Part shown: positions 6,510 through 14,355 of the stretch, piece by piece
Numbering within the stretch: position 1 is the stretch's first letter
How the letters are laid out: each line of letters opens with the position of its first letter
Assembly (NCBI GenBank): GCA_964453265.1
Contig: CAYVNU010000006.1
Coordinates: 1 to 41,359 of the forward strand
Direction: 5' to 3'
From: CAYVNU01 sp964453265
Lineage (GTDB): Bacteria; Patescibacteriota; Doudnabacteria; UBA920
DNA length: 41,359 nt
Translations under genes and position numbers: made by a program
Notes under the pieces: generated by a model
Told to the model about the DNA's origin: nothing
The model's input: the letters and a program-made list of their open reading frames with translations, nothing else
Databases searched by the model: none

Positions 6510-7175
6510 ATGAATTTTGCCATCGGAACAAAACTAAATATGGGTCAGTATTTTGATGAAAAGTCCGGGGAAGTTATACCCGTAACTGTTGTTAAAGCTG
6601 CTCCTATGACCATTACTCAGGTTAAATCAGCCGAAGGCAAAGATAAATATAATGCTGTGCAAGTTGGTATTGGCAAAAAGAAAAAACTTTCTAAATCTTT
6701 AAAGGGCCACATGAAGGATTTGGGAAGTTTTTCCGTTTTAGCTGAATTTAGAGTCAAAGAAACTAAAGATTTAGAACGTGGCAAAAAATTAGATCTTTCT
6801 ACTTTTTCTGTTGGAGAAATGGTAGATGTAGTAGGAATTTCTAAAGGCCGTGGTTTTGCAGGTGCTATGAAGCGCCATGGTTTTGCAGGTTTTCCCGCAA
6901 GTCATGGTCATAATAAACCAAGAAGTGTTGGTTCTATTGGGCAACGTTTTCCTCAGCACACCAGAAAGGGCTTAAGAATGTCCGGTCATATGGGAGTACA
7001 GCAAGTTACTGTTAAAAATTTGCAAGTTGTAGAAGTTGATTTATCTAGACATTTAATTTCTTTAAAAGGCGCTGTCCCAGGACACAGAAACGGTTTTATA
7101 AAAATTGTTTCCACCGGCAAGGTTATGCCTTTGGTAAGAGTTGAAGAAATTAAGGAAGAGAAGAAGAAAAAATAG
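6510..7175 (+). CDS. rplC: 50S ribosomal protein L3
   Basis: L3 binds 23S rRNA early in assembly and sends a loop towards the peptidyl transferase centre. The 221-residue product has the L3 pattern: IGTKLNMGQYFD, MTITQVKSAEGKDKYNAVQV, the GRGFAGAMKRHGFAG block, ASHGHNKPRSVGSIGQRF and GHMGVQQVTVKNLQVVEVD. The tail is lysine-rich. The ATG is flush with the end of a family A palindrome, and no Shine-Dalgarno motif is present. Confidence 0.97.
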   Translation: MNFAIGTKLNMGQYFDEKSGEVIPVTVVKAAPMTITQVKSAEGKDKYNAVQVGIGKKKKLSKSLKGHMKDLGSFSVLAEFRVKETKDLERGKKLDLSTFSVGEMVDVVGISKGRGFAGAMKRHGFAGFPASHGHNKPRSVGSIGQRFPQHTRKGLRMSGHMGVQQVTVKNLQVVEVDLSRHLISLKGAVPGHRNGFIKIVSTGKVMPLVRVEEIKEEKKKK

Positions 7176-7176
7176 A

Positions 7177-7271
7177 CTTTACGAAATACGAATTTGTACG
7201 AATATACGAATTTAAAGTTAATCCTCAATATAAAGCATTACTATAATAATAGTTACTAGTATTTAATAAAG
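7177..7271. repeat. Family A palindrome, copy 3 (before rplD)
   Basis: Starts two bases after the rplC stop with CTTTACGAAATACGAATTTG and ends with AGTATTTAATAAAG two bases before the rplD ATG. The right arm is more degenerate than in copies 2, 4 and 7. Confidence 0.65.
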
Positions 7272-7273
7272 AA

Positions 7274-7936
7274 ATGAAGACAAGCCTTTACAATCAAAAA
7301 GCTGAAGTAATCGGGGATATTGAGTTAAACTCAAAAGTTTTTGCTGTTAAACCAAACAGTCACTTATTGGCTGAAGCAACGAGAATTTCTTTGTCTAACT
7401 CCCGCCAGGGTACAAGCAATACAAAAACCCGCGGAGAAGTAAGCGGTGGTGGTAAAAAACCTTGGAAGCAAAAAGGAACCGGTAGAGCCAGAGCAGGAAG
7501 TACCAGAAGCCCTATTTGGCGAAAAGGTGGTATAACTTTTGGTCCGAGAGCAAATCAGAATTGGGAATTAAAGTTAAACAAGAAGGCAAAAAAACAGGCG
7601 CTGTTTATGGCTTTATCCGATAAAGCTAAAGACAATTTATTTGTTGTTGTAGATAAAATTATTTTAGATAAAAATAAGACTAAAGAATTTACTGAAGTTT
7701 TGAAAGCATTTCATAAGTCTATAAAAACTTTTGGAAAAAAACATTTATTTGTTTTGCCGAAAAGTGAACCCGGACTTAGCAGAGCGTCTAGAAATATTCC
7801 TTCTGTAACACAGGTGCAGGCTTCTAACTTGAGCATAATAGATATATTAAAAGCAGACAGTATAATTACTACAAAAGATTCATTAGCAGTTATAGAAAAA
7901 ACTTTTTTAAGAGAAAAAAGTAAACAAAGTATATAG
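7274..7936 (+). CDS. rplD: 50S ribosomal protein L4
   Basis: L4 binds 23S rRNA domain I and its extended loop lines the exit tunnel. The 220-residue product shows the family loop GEVSGGGKKPWKQKGTGRAR followed by AGSTRSPIWRKGGITFGP and the C-terminal Rossmann-like half with VDKIILD and ILKADSIITTKDSLAVIEK. L4 is the autogenous regulator of the S10 operon in Enterobacteria; nothing in the leader here proves the same. Length is normal for the family. Confidence 0.97.
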   Translation: MKTSLYNQKAEVIGDIELNSKVFAVKPNSHLLAEATRISLSNSRQGTSNTKTRGEVSGGGKKPWKQKGTGRARAGSTRSPIWRKGGITFGPRANQNWELKLNKKAKKQALFMALSDKAKDNLFVVVDKIILDKNKTKEFTEVLKAFHKSIKTFGKKHLFVLPKSEPGLSRASRNIPSVTQVQASNLSIIDILKADSIITTKDSLAVIEKTFLREKSKQSI

Positions 7937-7962
7937 TTGAGGCAAATCAATTCCCATTATTT

Positions 7963-8319
7963 ATGGCCATATTAAGCAATAAAACTGAAAAAACTGAAAC
8001 TAAGACATCTGCAAAAGTAGTTGTTTCTACTCCAATTTTGCAAAGTGTTTTAGTTAAGCCAAGAATTTCTGAAAAATCAGCTGCGTTAGCCAATAGTGGA
8101 AAATACGTTTTTGTGGTTACCGGTAAGTCTAATAAAGTAGAAGTTAAAAAAGCAATAGAAACTACCTATAAAGTAAGAGTTGTTCAAGTAAATATTGTTG
8201 TTAATAAAGGCAAGACAAGAAATTTTGGTAAGACCGCAGGTAAGACAGCAGGCTTTAAAAAAGCAATAGTCACCTTAAGAAAAGGCGATAAAATAGAAGG
8301 TGCAACTGAAACAATATAA
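7963..8319 (+). CDS. rplW: 50S ribosomal protein L23
   Basis: L23 sits at the tunnel exit and docks trigger factor and SRP. The 118-residue product has VLVKPRISEKSAALANSGKY, then VEVKKAIETTYKVRVVQVN and KAIVTLRKGDKIE. The first 25 or so residues are a Thr/Lys-rich extension, so the protein is about 20 residues longer than most L23; a later start is possible but no good internal ATG precedes the domain. The 26-nt gap from rplD has no palindrome. Confidence 0.96.
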   Translation: MAILSNKTEKTETKTSAKVVVSTPILQSVLVKPRISEKSAALANSGKYVFVVTGKSNKVEVKKAIETTYKVRVVQVNIVVNKGKTRNFGKTAGKTAGFKKAIVTLRKGDKIEGATETI

Positions 8320-8388
8320 TTAAATGTAGAATGTAGAATGCAAATTGCAGAATTTCCGCAACCATTCATCATTCTGAATTCTGAATTT
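8320..8388. repeat. Family B palindrome, copy 1 (before rplB)
   Basis: The left arm is made of TGTAGAATGTAGAATGCA words and the right arm of ATTCATCATTCTGAATTCT words, so the two can fold on each other with a central GCAGAATTTCCGC. It fills the whole rplW-rplB gap. Confidence 0.7.
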
Positions 8389-8393
8389 ATTAC

Positions 8394-9230
8394 ATGGCTG
8401 TAAAACTTTACAAACCAACATCGGCAGGCAGGCGCATACAGAGCGTTACTGACTATTCCGTTTTGCATAAAACCCAAAAAACCCCAAAAGGTTTGGTTTT
8501 TAGCAAAGCTAAACCAGCTGGCCGTAATAATAGTGGGAAAATTACAGTAAGACATCAGGGTGGCGGAGCAATTCGTAAAGTTAGACTTGTGGATTTTTCA
8601 AGACAAGATAAGAAAGATATTCCAGCTATTGTAAAAACTATAGAGTATGACCCAACTCGCAGCGCTTTTATATCTTTAGTTGCTTATAAAGATGGTGACA
8701 AAAGATTTATCATTGCGCCTGGTGGTTTAAAAGTTGGCGATAAAGTCGTCTATTCTGATACAGCAGAAATTTTACCGGGCAATAGGTTAATGTTAAAAAA
8801 TATTCCAGTTGGAACTTTGGTCCATGATATAGAATTAGTTCCCGGGCAAGGTGGAAAAATTTCAAGAAGTGCTGGTAGTTACTGCATTTTACAGACTTTA
8901 GAAGCAGGATACGCTTTGCTGAAAATGCCGAGCAGTGAAATTAGAAGGGTTAGAGAAACATGTTTGGCCAGTATCGGACAGGTTACAAATGCTGACTGGA
9001 TGAATGTAAGAATCGGAAAAGCCGGAAGAAGTAGGCTTATGGGTTGGAGACCGACAGTTAGAGGAAAAGTTATGAACCCGGTAGATCACCCTCACGGTGG
9101 TGGTGAAGGTCATAACCCGATTGGTCTTAAATATCCAAAAACTCCTTGGGGAAGACATGCACTTGGTGTTAAAACCAGAAGCAAGAAAAAATATTCTAAC
9201 ACCATGATAGTAAAGAGAAGAACTAAGTAG
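8394..9230 (+). CDS. rplB: 50S ribosomal protein L2
   Basis: L2 is a core 23S rRNA binder needed for subunit joining and peptidyl transferase. The 278-residue product is full length: N-terminal TSAGRRIQSVTDYSVL, the RQDKKDIPAIVKTIEYDPTR region, and the C-terminal MNPVDHPHGGGEGHNPIG block, which holds the invariant histidine. The end, KTRSKKKYSNTMIVKRRTK, is typical. The start codon follows family B copy 1 with no Shine-Dalgarno. Confidence 0.98.
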   Translation: MAVKLYKPTSAGRRIQSVTDYSVLHKTQKTPKGLVFSKAKPAGRNNSGKITVRHQGGGAIRKVRLVDFSRQDKKDIPAIVKTIEYDPTRSAFISLVAYKDGDKRFIIAPGGLKVGDKVVYSDTAEILPGNRLMLKNIPVGTLVHDIELVPGQGGKISRSAGSYCILQTLEAGYALLKMPSSEIRRVRETCLASIGQVTNADWMNVRIGKAGRSRLMGWRPTVRGKVMNPVDHPHGGGEGHNPIGLKYPKTPWGRHALGVKTRSKKKYSNTMIVKRRTK

Positions 9231-9231
9231 A

Positions 9232-9334
9232 CTTTACGAAGTACGAATTTGTACCAATATACGAACTCATACTTCTATCATCAAACTTTAATAATTCGCA
9301 TTAGTATATTAGTAGTAATTAGTATTTAGTAAAG
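9232..9334. repeat. Family A palindrome, copy 4 (before rpsS)
   Basis: Starts two bases after the rplB stop with CTTTACGAAGTACGAATTTG and ends in TTAGTATTTAGTAAAG six bases before the rpsS ATG. Very close in sequence to copy 2, including the central TTCTATCATCAAA. Confidence 0.75.
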
Positions 9335-9340
9335 AAACCT

Positions 9341-9673
9341 ATGTCCAGAAGCTTAAAAAAAGGTCCGTTTATAGATCCAAAGCTTTTAAAGAAAGTCTTA
9401 AAAGGCAAGGCCGGAAAAGACCGAATTAAAACTTGGTCAAGAGATAGTTCCATTTCTCCAGAAATGGTGGGCTTTACTTTTGAAGTGCATAACGGCCGAA
9501 TATTTATCCCAGTTTTTGTGACTGAAAATATGGTTGGACATAAATTAGGTGAATTTTCTTTAACTAGAAAATTTATTAGACATGGTGGTAAAATGGCCAA
9601 AGATCAAGAAGCGGCAGCTGCGGCATCAGAAAAAGCAAAATTAAATGCTGCAAAAGAACCTGAAAAGAAGTAG
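9341..9673 (+). CDS. rpsS: 30S ribosomal protein S19
   Basis: S19 lies in the 30S head with S13 and contacts 23S rRNA. The core is clear: MSRSLKKGPFIDPKLLKKV, IKTWSRDSSISPEMVGFTFE, HNGRIFIPVFVTENMVGHKL and GEFSLTRKF. At 110 residues it exceeds the usual length of about 92 because of an Ala/Lys/Glu tail from about residue 90, which looks helical or disordered. Confidence 0.97.
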   Translation: MSRSLKKGPFIDPKLLKKVLKGKAGKDRIKTWSRDSSISPEMVGFTFEVHNGRIFIPVFVTENMVGHKLGEFSLTRKFIRHGGKMAKDQEAAAAASEKAKLNAAKEPEKK

Positions 9674-9699
9674 TAATTTATTTTACATAGATTTATTTT

Positions 9700-10266
9700 A
9701 TGACAAAAGCATTAAAAACTGAATCACCAAAAATTGTTACCGCTTACGCGAATCATCTTAGAATTTCTCCAAGAAAAATTCGCTTGGTTACTAATTTGGT
9801 AAATAATATGCATGTAGTTGATGCTTTAAACCAATTGGCTCATACTAACAAAAAAGCTGCTCCTATGGTTGTTAAAGTTATAAAGTCGGCAATTGCCAAC
9901 GCGCAACACAACTTTGCCATGGATATAAATAATTTATATATTAAGAGTATTACGGCAGATATGGGAAAAGTTTTAAAACGCTATTTTCCAAGAGCCCGTG
10001 GTAGCGCTTTTGTTATAAAGAGAAAAATGAGCCATGTAAATGTTGAACTTGAAGAACGAAAGACCGGTAAGATAAAGAAGTCTCGTTTTGAAATGTTTAA
10101 GAACAAGTCAGAAAAAGAAGGTGTCGGAGTTGATCATAAAGATGCAGTTAGCAAGCCTTTAAAAGACGAGGTTAAGAAAAGCCAGGTATTTAAAACAGAC
10201 GAACAGGTGAAAATGAGCAAGGTTGCTAACAAAAGAAGAATGTTTAATAGAAAAGCTGGAGAATAA
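9700..10266 (+). CDS. rplV: 50S ribosomal protein L22 with long C-terminal extension
   Basis: L22 binds all 23S domains, and its beta hairpin lines the exit tunnel. Residues 10-115 are a normal L22: ANHLRISPRKIRLVTNLVNN, AINAQ-type NAQHNFAM and FPRARGSAFVIKRKMSHVNV. The family usually stops near residue 115, but this one continues to 188 with a highly charged lysine-rich tail ending in KRRMFNRKAGE. The tail could be a lineage-specific rRNA-binding extension. No frameshift is needed to explain it. Confidence 0.95.
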   Translation: MTKALKTESPKIVTAYANHLRISPRKIRLVTNLVNNMHVVDALNQLAHTNKKAAPMVVKVIKSAIANAQHNFAMDINNLYIKSITADMGKVLKRYFPRARGSAFVIKRKMSHVNVELEERKTGKIKKSRFEMFKNKSEKEGVGVDHKDAVSKPLKDEVKKSQVFKTDEQVKMSKVANKRRMFNRKAGE

Positions 10267-10267
10267 A

Positions 10268-10344
10268 TTAATTCAGAATGAAGAATGCAGATTGCAGAAT
10301 TTCTGCAAACATTCATCATTCAAAATTCTTAATTCATAATTCTA
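10268..10344. repeat. Family B palindrome, copy 2 (before rpsC)
   Basis: AATTCAGAATGAAGAATGCA on the left answers ATTCATCATTCAAAATTCTT on the right. Central GCAGAATTTCTGC is itself palindromic. The element fills the rplV-rpsC gap. Confidence 0.7.
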
Positions 10345-10347
10345 AAT

Positions 10348-11010
10348 ATGGGACATAAGATAAGCCCTACATCATTAAGACTTAACATTACCGATACTTG
10401 GAAATCAAGATGGTTTTCAAAGAGCGCATTCCAGAAACAGCTCAAAGAAGATGTTATTATTAGAGAATATTTAAGCAAGCATTTAAAAAATTCCGGTTTG
10501 GTTAGAATCGATATTGAGCGCTTAAATGACGGCACTATTACTGTAATAATAAAGACTACAAAACCAGGTTTAATTATTGGTAAAGGCGGGGCTGGTATTG
10601 AAGAATTGAAGAAAAAAATTAAGCAGAAACTCGGTATTAAACAGGAATTGAAAGTTAATATTGAAGAGGTTAGAGATATTAATTTACAAGCACAGGTTAT
10701 AGCTAACGGCATTGCCGAACAAATAGAAAAACGCGCAGCTTTTAGAAGATTAATGAAGCAGTCACTTGAGCAAATAATGAATGCCGGAGCAAAAGGTGCA
10801 AAAGTTGCAATTGGCGGAAGATTAAATGGAGCTGATATTGCAAGAACTGAGCATTTAGCAAGCGGCAAAATCCCACTTCATACTCTACGAGCCGATATAG
10901 ACTTTGCTCGTTCCACTGCTTATACTACTTACGGAACAGTTGGAATTAAAGTATGGATTTATAAAGGCGATGTTTTTGAAGAAAAGATTAAGCAAGAGAT
11001 AAAAAAATAG
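10348..11010 (+). CDS. rpsC: 30S ribosomal protein S3
   Basis: S3 is at the mRNA entry channel and has helicase activity with S4 and S5. The product (220 aa) has N-terminal MGHKISPTSLRLNITDTWKS, a type II KH domain with the GKGG loop (LIIGKGGAGIEELKKKI), and the C-terminal RRLMKQSLEQIMNAGAKGAK plus GTVGIKVWIYKGD. Length and order are normal. Confidence 0.97.
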   Translation: MGHKISPTSLRLNITDTWKSRWFSKSAFQKQLKEDVIIREYLSKHLKNSGLVRIDIERLNDGTITVIIKTTKPGLIIGKGGAGIEELKKKIKQKLGIKQELKVNIEEVRDINLQAQVIANGIAEQIEKRAAFRRLMKQSLEQIMNAGAKGAKVAIGGRLNGADIARTEHLASGKIPLHTLRADIDFARSTAYTTYGTVGIKVWIYKGDVFEEKIKQEIKK

Positions 11011-11042
11011 AGAAACTAGCACCATTTATTAACCACTAATTT

Positions 11043-11459
11043 ATGTTTATTCCAAAGAAACTTAAACACCGCAAACACCATCGCGGTCATACTTACGGAC
11101 AAGCCTCTGCCGGTAACAGCATAGACTTTGGAACTTTTGCTTTAAAGGCAATTGAAAGTTCTTGGGTTACTGCCAGGCAAATCGAAGCAGCTAGGCGCGC
11201 TATGACACGCTATGTGCAACGTGGTGGAAAAATTTGGATTAGAGTTTTTGCAGACAAACCAGTTACACTGCACGGTAATGAAAGTCCTATGGGTGGAGGT
11301 AAGGGTGCTGTTGATCACTTTGTTTCCGTTGTAAAAAAAGGCAAAATTTTATTTGAAATGGATGGAGTAACCAGAGAACAGGCGCAGGAAGCCATGAGAC
11401 TCGCAGCATATAAATTGCCGGTTAAGACAAAATTTTTAGTTAAAGAAAAGCAAGGTTAA
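11043..11459 (+). CDS. rplP: 50S ribosomal protein L16
   Basis: L16 organises the A-site tRNA elbow region of the 50S. The 138-residue product matches the family throughout: MFIPKKLKHRKHHRG, FGTFALKAIESSWVTARQIE, AARRAMTRYVQRGGKIWIRV, ESPMGGGKGAVDHFVSVVKK and AAYKLPVKTKFL. The 32-nt gap from rpsC has no palindrome. Confidence 0.97.
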   Translation: MFIPKKLKHRKHHRGHTYGQASAGNSIDFGTFALKAIESSWVTARQIEAARRAMTRYVQRGGKIWIRVFADKPVTLHGNESPMGGGKGAVDHFVSVVKKGKILFEMDGVTREQAQEAMRLAAYKLPVKTKFLVKEKQG

Positions 11460-11557
11460 CTTTACGAAGTACGAACAGTTACGAACTTACGAATAATTCC
11501 TAAGTACGTAAAAATTAATAAGTTCGTATATTGGTAAAAAATTTGTAAATTCGATTT
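11460..11557. repeat. Family A palindrome, copy 5 (before rpmC)
   Basis: CTTTACGAAGTACGAACAG and further ACGAAC words on the left, and AAGTTCGTATATTGGTAAA on the right. This copy is diverged and its arms are less extensive than in copies 2 and 4. Confidence 0.6.
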
Positions 11558-11560
11558 TCT

Positions 11561-11764
11561 ATGAAATTTAAAGAATTAGCAACTAAATCAGAGAATGAAG
11601 TTAAGGCCCTGCTTTTGGAATTGAAAGCTGAAGTTCACGATTTATCTGTAAAATTGAAGTTAAATCAGTTAAAGAATGCAAAAGTTTTATCAGCCAAGAA
11701 AAAAGACATTGCCAGAATAATGACCTTTTTACATAACAAACTAGCAGTAAGTAGTAAAGAGTAA
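11561..11764 (+). CDS. rpmC: 50S ribosomal protein L29
   Basis: L29 is a small helical protein at the tunnel exit near L23. The 67-residue product is a typical two-helix hairpin: MKFKELATKSENEVKALLLE, LKAEVHDLSVKLKLNQLKN and KKKDIARIMTFLHNK. The next gene starts 12 nt later, the tightest spacing in the operon. Confidence 0.93.
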   Translation: MKFKELATKSENEVKALLLELKAEVHDLSVKLKLNQLKNAKVLSAKKKDIARIMTFLHNKLAVSSKE

Positions 11765-11776
11765 ATATAAGAATAT

Positions 11777-12022
11777 ATGACATCTGAATCAAAAAAGCAA
11801 CAATTAATTGGAATTATAGTATCGGATAAAATGATGAAGACCGTGGTTGTTAAGGTTGATACCAGAAAAAGACATCCGAAGTACCATAAAGCTTATACTG
11901 TTTCAAAAAAGTATAAAGCTCATGTGGAAACTCCAGATTTTCATGTTGGCGACAAGGTTATTATAGAGTCAATTAAGCCAATGAGTAAGGAAAAGAAATT
12001 TAAAGTAATAAGTAAGGCATAG
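11777..12022 (+). CDS. rpsQ: 30S ribosomal protein S17
   Basis: S17 is an OB-fold primary 16S rRNA binder. The product (81 aa) contains LIGIIVSDKMMKTVVVKVDT, HPKYHKAYTVSKKYKAHVE and FHVGDKVIIESIKPMSKEKK, all diagnostic. It follows rpmC as in other spc operons. Confidence 0.96.
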   Translation: MTSESKKQQLIGIIVSDKMMKTVVVKVDTRKRHPKYHKAYTVSKKYKAHVETPDFHVGDKVIIESIKPMSKEKKFKVISKA

Positions 12023-12096
12023 TAGTAAGAAGTGGGTAGTAAGTAGCCAAGCAAATTCTGGCTACCAACTACCAACTACCAACTACCAACTAATAT
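12023..12096. repeat. Family C palindrome with (CTACCAA)4 heptamers before rplN
   Basis: GGTAGTAAGTAGCCA on the left pairs with TGGCTACCAACTACC on the right. The right arm is four exact CTACCAA heptamers (12062-12089) plus CTAATAT, directly abutting the rplN ATG at 12097. Confidence 0.75.
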
Positions 12097-12489
12097 ATGT
12101 TACAAGTAAGATCTTGGATTAAAATAGCAGACAATACTGGCGCTAAAATCGTTAACCTTTTCAGCGTGAATGGCAAGAACAGTAATCGTTTTGCCAGAAT
12201 TGGCGACATAGTCGCAGGCTCTGTCAAACAGGTTGCCCCTAACTCTACTATAAAAAAAGGTGATAAAGTTTATGCTGTTATTGTTAGACTAAGAAAAGAG
12301 ATTCGCAGAAAAGACGGAAGTTATATACGTTTTGATGAGAATGCAGGAGTTTTGGTTAGCAAAGAATCGGGTGAGCCAAAAGGCACACGTATATTCGGTC
12401 CAATCCCAAGAGAAATTCGTGAAAAAGCATTGGGTGAATTTGAAGACGGTTTTAAGAAAATTGTATCATTAGCTCCGGAAGTAATATAA
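12097..12489 (+). CDS. rplN: 50S ribosomal protein L14
   Basis: L14 forms an intersubunit bridge next to L19 and is the RsfS target in many bacteria. The 130-residue product has the family pattern MLQVRSWIKIADNTGAKIVN, GDIVAGSVKQVAPNSTIKKG, KDGSYIRFDENAGVLVS and GTRIFGPIPREIR. It is a few residues longer than usual at the C terminus. The start codon touches a heptamer array. Confidence 0.97.
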   Translation: MLQVRSWIKIADNTGAKIVNLFSVNGKNSNRFARIGDIVAGSVKQVAPNSTIKKGDKVYAVIVRLRKEIRRKDGSYIRFDENAGVLVSKESGEPKGTRIFGPIPREIREKALGEFEDGFKKIVSLAPEVI

Positions 12490-12495
12490 AGAAGG

Positions 12496-12577
12496 TGGTA
12501 AGAGAATAGCGAATAGAGAATAGGATAGAACTGTTTTATCCTTATCTCTAATCTCTAAGCACTAATTACTAATTATT
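12496..12577. repeat. Single-copy word palindrome before rplX
   Basis: AGAGAATAGCGAATAGAGAA and TAGGATAG (12501-12528) face TATCCTTATCTCTAATCTCT (12537-12556). The word AATAGAG is repeated in the left arm and its complement in the right. It ends with CTAATTACTAATTATT at the rplX start. Confidence 0.65.
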
Positions 12578-12895
12578 ATGAACAAACTTAGAATAAAAAA
12601 AGGTGATACGGTGAAAGTTATTTCTGGAAAAGACAAGGGTAAGACCGGCAAAGTTTTGCAGGTTATGCCTAAAATCTCCAAAGTTGTAGTTGAAAACGTT
12701 AACCTTCATACTAAATTTGAAAAGAGCAAGCAAGCCGGGCAGCCTGGTAAGAAAATTACTTTTTCCGGACCATTAACAGTTTCTAAAGTAATGCTCATAG
12801 ACAGTAATTCAGGTAATACAACAAGAATTGGATTTACAAAGTTAGAAAACGGCAGCAAGCAAAGAATAGCTAAGGCAAGTGGGAAAGCAGTATAA
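12578..12895 (+). CDS. rplX: 50S ribosomal protein L24
   Basis: L24 is an assembly initiator protein with a KOW motif. The product (105 aa) starts MNKLRIKKGDTVKVISGKDK, followed by GKTGKVLQVMPKISKVVVEN; these form the KOW/SH3-like domain. Later KIGFTKLENGSKQRIAK-type residues fit. Normal length. Confidence 0.95.
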   Translation: MNKLRIKKGDTVKVISGKDKGKTGKVLQVMPKISKVVVENVNLHTKFEKSKQAGQPGKKITFSGPLTVSKVMLIDSNSGNTTRIGFTKLENGSKQRIAKASGKAV

Positions 12896-12989
12896 GTTTA
12901 CGAAGTACGAATAGGTACGAACGTACGAAACGTTCATTTATTTCTTTAACCTCCTATTCGTAAGTTCGTAAAGATTCGTACTTAGTAAA
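12896..12989. repeat. Family A palindrome, copy 6 (before rplE)
   Basis: GTTTACGAAGTACGAATAGG with GTACGAACGTACGAA on the left; CCTATTCGTAAGTTCGTAAA and GATTCGTACTTAGTAAA on the right. Here the complementarity is the most exact of the family. It starts right after the rplX stop. Confidence 0.75.
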
Positions 12990-12997
12990 ATTTTTTT

Positions 12998-13537
12998 ATG
13001 GAAAGATTACAAGAACAATACAATAAACAGATAGTCCCGGCTTTACAAAAAAAGTTTGGTTTTAAGAATGTAATGGAAGTTCCGAAAATTACCAAAATAG
13101 TTGTAAGTGCGGGTATTGGAAAATTTAAGGAAGATAAAAAGAAGATTGAAGCTTTTAATGAAGATTTAAAGAAAATTACCGGACAGGCTCCGGTAAAAAC
13201 TAAAGCTCGTAAGTCTATTTCCGGTTTTAAGGTTAGAGAAAATCAGATTGTCGGATTAATGTGTACTTTAAGGGGTTTTAGAATGTACAGCTTTTTAGAT
13301 AAACTTATTAATATTGCATTGCCTAGAGTTAGAGATTTCCAAGGTGTAAATAAAGATGGTTTTGACGGCAGAGGTAACTATCACTTAGGCTTAAAAGAAC
13401 AGTTAGTTTTTCCGGAAATTTCCAGCGAATCTTTAGAAAATGTTTTTGGGCTCGAAGTTTCTATTGTTACTAACGGCAAAAAAGACGAATATACCAGAGA
13501 GCTTTTAACTTTATTAAATTTTCCTTTTAAGAAGTAA
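12998..13537 (+). CDS. rplE: 50S ribosomal protein L5
   Basis: L5 binds 5S rRNA and contacts the P-site tRNA. The 179-residue product is full length: MEVPKITKIVVSAGIGKFKE, ITGQAPVKTKARKSISGFKV, RENQIVGLMCTLRGFRMYSF and ALPRVRDFQGV with GNYHLGLKEQLVFPEI. The start is preceded by a T-run, not a Shine-Dalgarno motif. Confidence 0.97.
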   Translation: MERLQEQYNKQIVPALQKKFGFKNVMEVPKITKIVVSAGIGKFKEDKKKIEAFNEDLKKITGQAPVKTKARKSISGFKVRENQIVGLMCTLRGFRMYSFLDKLINIALPRVRDFQGVNKDGFDGRGNYHLGLKEQLVFPEISSESLENVFGLEVSIVTNGKKDEYTRELLTLLNFPFKK

Positions 13538-13539
13538 TT

Positions 13540-13619
13540 ACTTAGCACTTAGTAAGTAGTAGGTAGCGTTTAGCTAAATAGTTTGGCTGACTGCTACTGA
13601 CTACTTACTACCAACTAAT
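13540..13619. repeat. Family C palindrome before rpsN
   Basis: TTAGTAAGTAGTAGGTAGC on the left pairs imperfectly with GCTACTGACTACTTACTACC on the right; the middle has GTTTAGCTAAATAG. It runs from just after the rplE stop to the rpsN start. Confidence 0.65.
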
Positions 13620-13814
13620 ATGGCCACACAAGCACACATAGCAAAAGCAAAGCGCAGTAGGAAAAATCCCAAATTCTCCACCAGAGTAATTAGGCGCTGT
13701 TGGAAATGCGGACGCAAAGCGGCTTACATGAGAGATTTTGATTTGTGCAGAATTTGCTTTAGAGAATTGGCTTCAAAAGGGGAAATACCCGGTATTGTAA
13801 AAGCTTCCTGGTAA
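13620..13814 (+). CDS. rpsN: 30S ribosomal protein S14, zinc-binding type
   Basis: S14 is a 30S head protein. At 64 residues it is the short, zinc-ribbon form: CWKCGRKAAYMRDFDLCRIC holds the four cysteines, followed by FRELASKGEIPGIVKASW, the typical C-terminal end. This zinc form is common in CPR, Gram-positives and thermophiles, so the organism depends on zinc for this ribosomal protein; no zinc-free paralogue is seen in the window. Confidence 0.96.
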   Translation: MATQAHIAKAKRSRKNPKFSTRVIRRCWKCGRKAAYMRDFDLCRICFRELASKGEIPGIVKASW

Positions 13815-13875
13815 TTTAAAACAATTAATTTTTTATAAAGTCATTAGTTATTACTCATCAGTTATTTGTTAATTT

Positions 13876-14268
13876 ATGTTTACAGACCCAATCGCAGACA
13901 TGTTAACCCGGATTCGCAACGCTGCTTCAGCAAAAAAGGCTGATCTAGTTTTGCCATACTCAAATTTTAAAGCCAGTTTGGCAAGTTTACTTGCGACTGA
14001 AGGTTTTATAGCTGGCTTTGCCGAAGTAAAAGGTAAACATAAAAATTTACAAATAAATTTAAAATATGATTCAAGCGGCTCATCTGTTATTGCTGGAATA
14101 AAAAGAGTAAGCAAACCTGGACAGAGAATTTATTTACCGGCTTCTAAAATTCCTAGAACTAATAGCGGATATGGAATTACAGTTGTATCAACTCCAAAAG
14201 GTTTGATGACAGATAAACAGGCGAGAAAAGGTAAAGTTGGCGGAGAAGTAATTTGTCAAGTTTGGTAA
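13876..14268 (+). CDS. rpsH: 30S ribosomal protein S8
   Basis: S8 binds 16S helix 21 and is the autogenous repressor of the spc operon in Escherichia coli. The 130-residue product has MFTDPIADMLTRIRNAASAK, LPYSNFKASLASLLATEGFI, RVSKPGQRIYLPASKIPR and GYGITVVSTPKGLMTDKQAR. Normal length, order conserved. Confidence 0.97.
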   Translation: MFTDPIADMLTRIRNAASAKKADLVLPYSNFKASLASLLATEGFIAGFAEVKGKHKNLQINLKYDSSGSSVIAGIKRVSKPGQRIYLPASKIPRTNSGYGITVVSTPKGLMTDKQARKGKVGGEVICQVW

Positions 14269-14277
14269 TCAAAAAAA

Positions 14278-14350
14278 TGCAGAATTGAGAATGTAGAATG
14301 CAGAATTACTGCAAAACATTCATCATTCTGAATTCTTAATTCATCATTTA
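14278..14350. repeat. Family B palindrome, copy 3 (before rplF)
   Basis: TGCAGAATTGAGAATGTAGA on the left and ATTCATCATTCTGAATTCTT on the right; central GCAGAATTACTGC. Very similar to copy 1 in the right arm. Confidence 0.7.
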
Positions 14351-14355
14351 AATCT

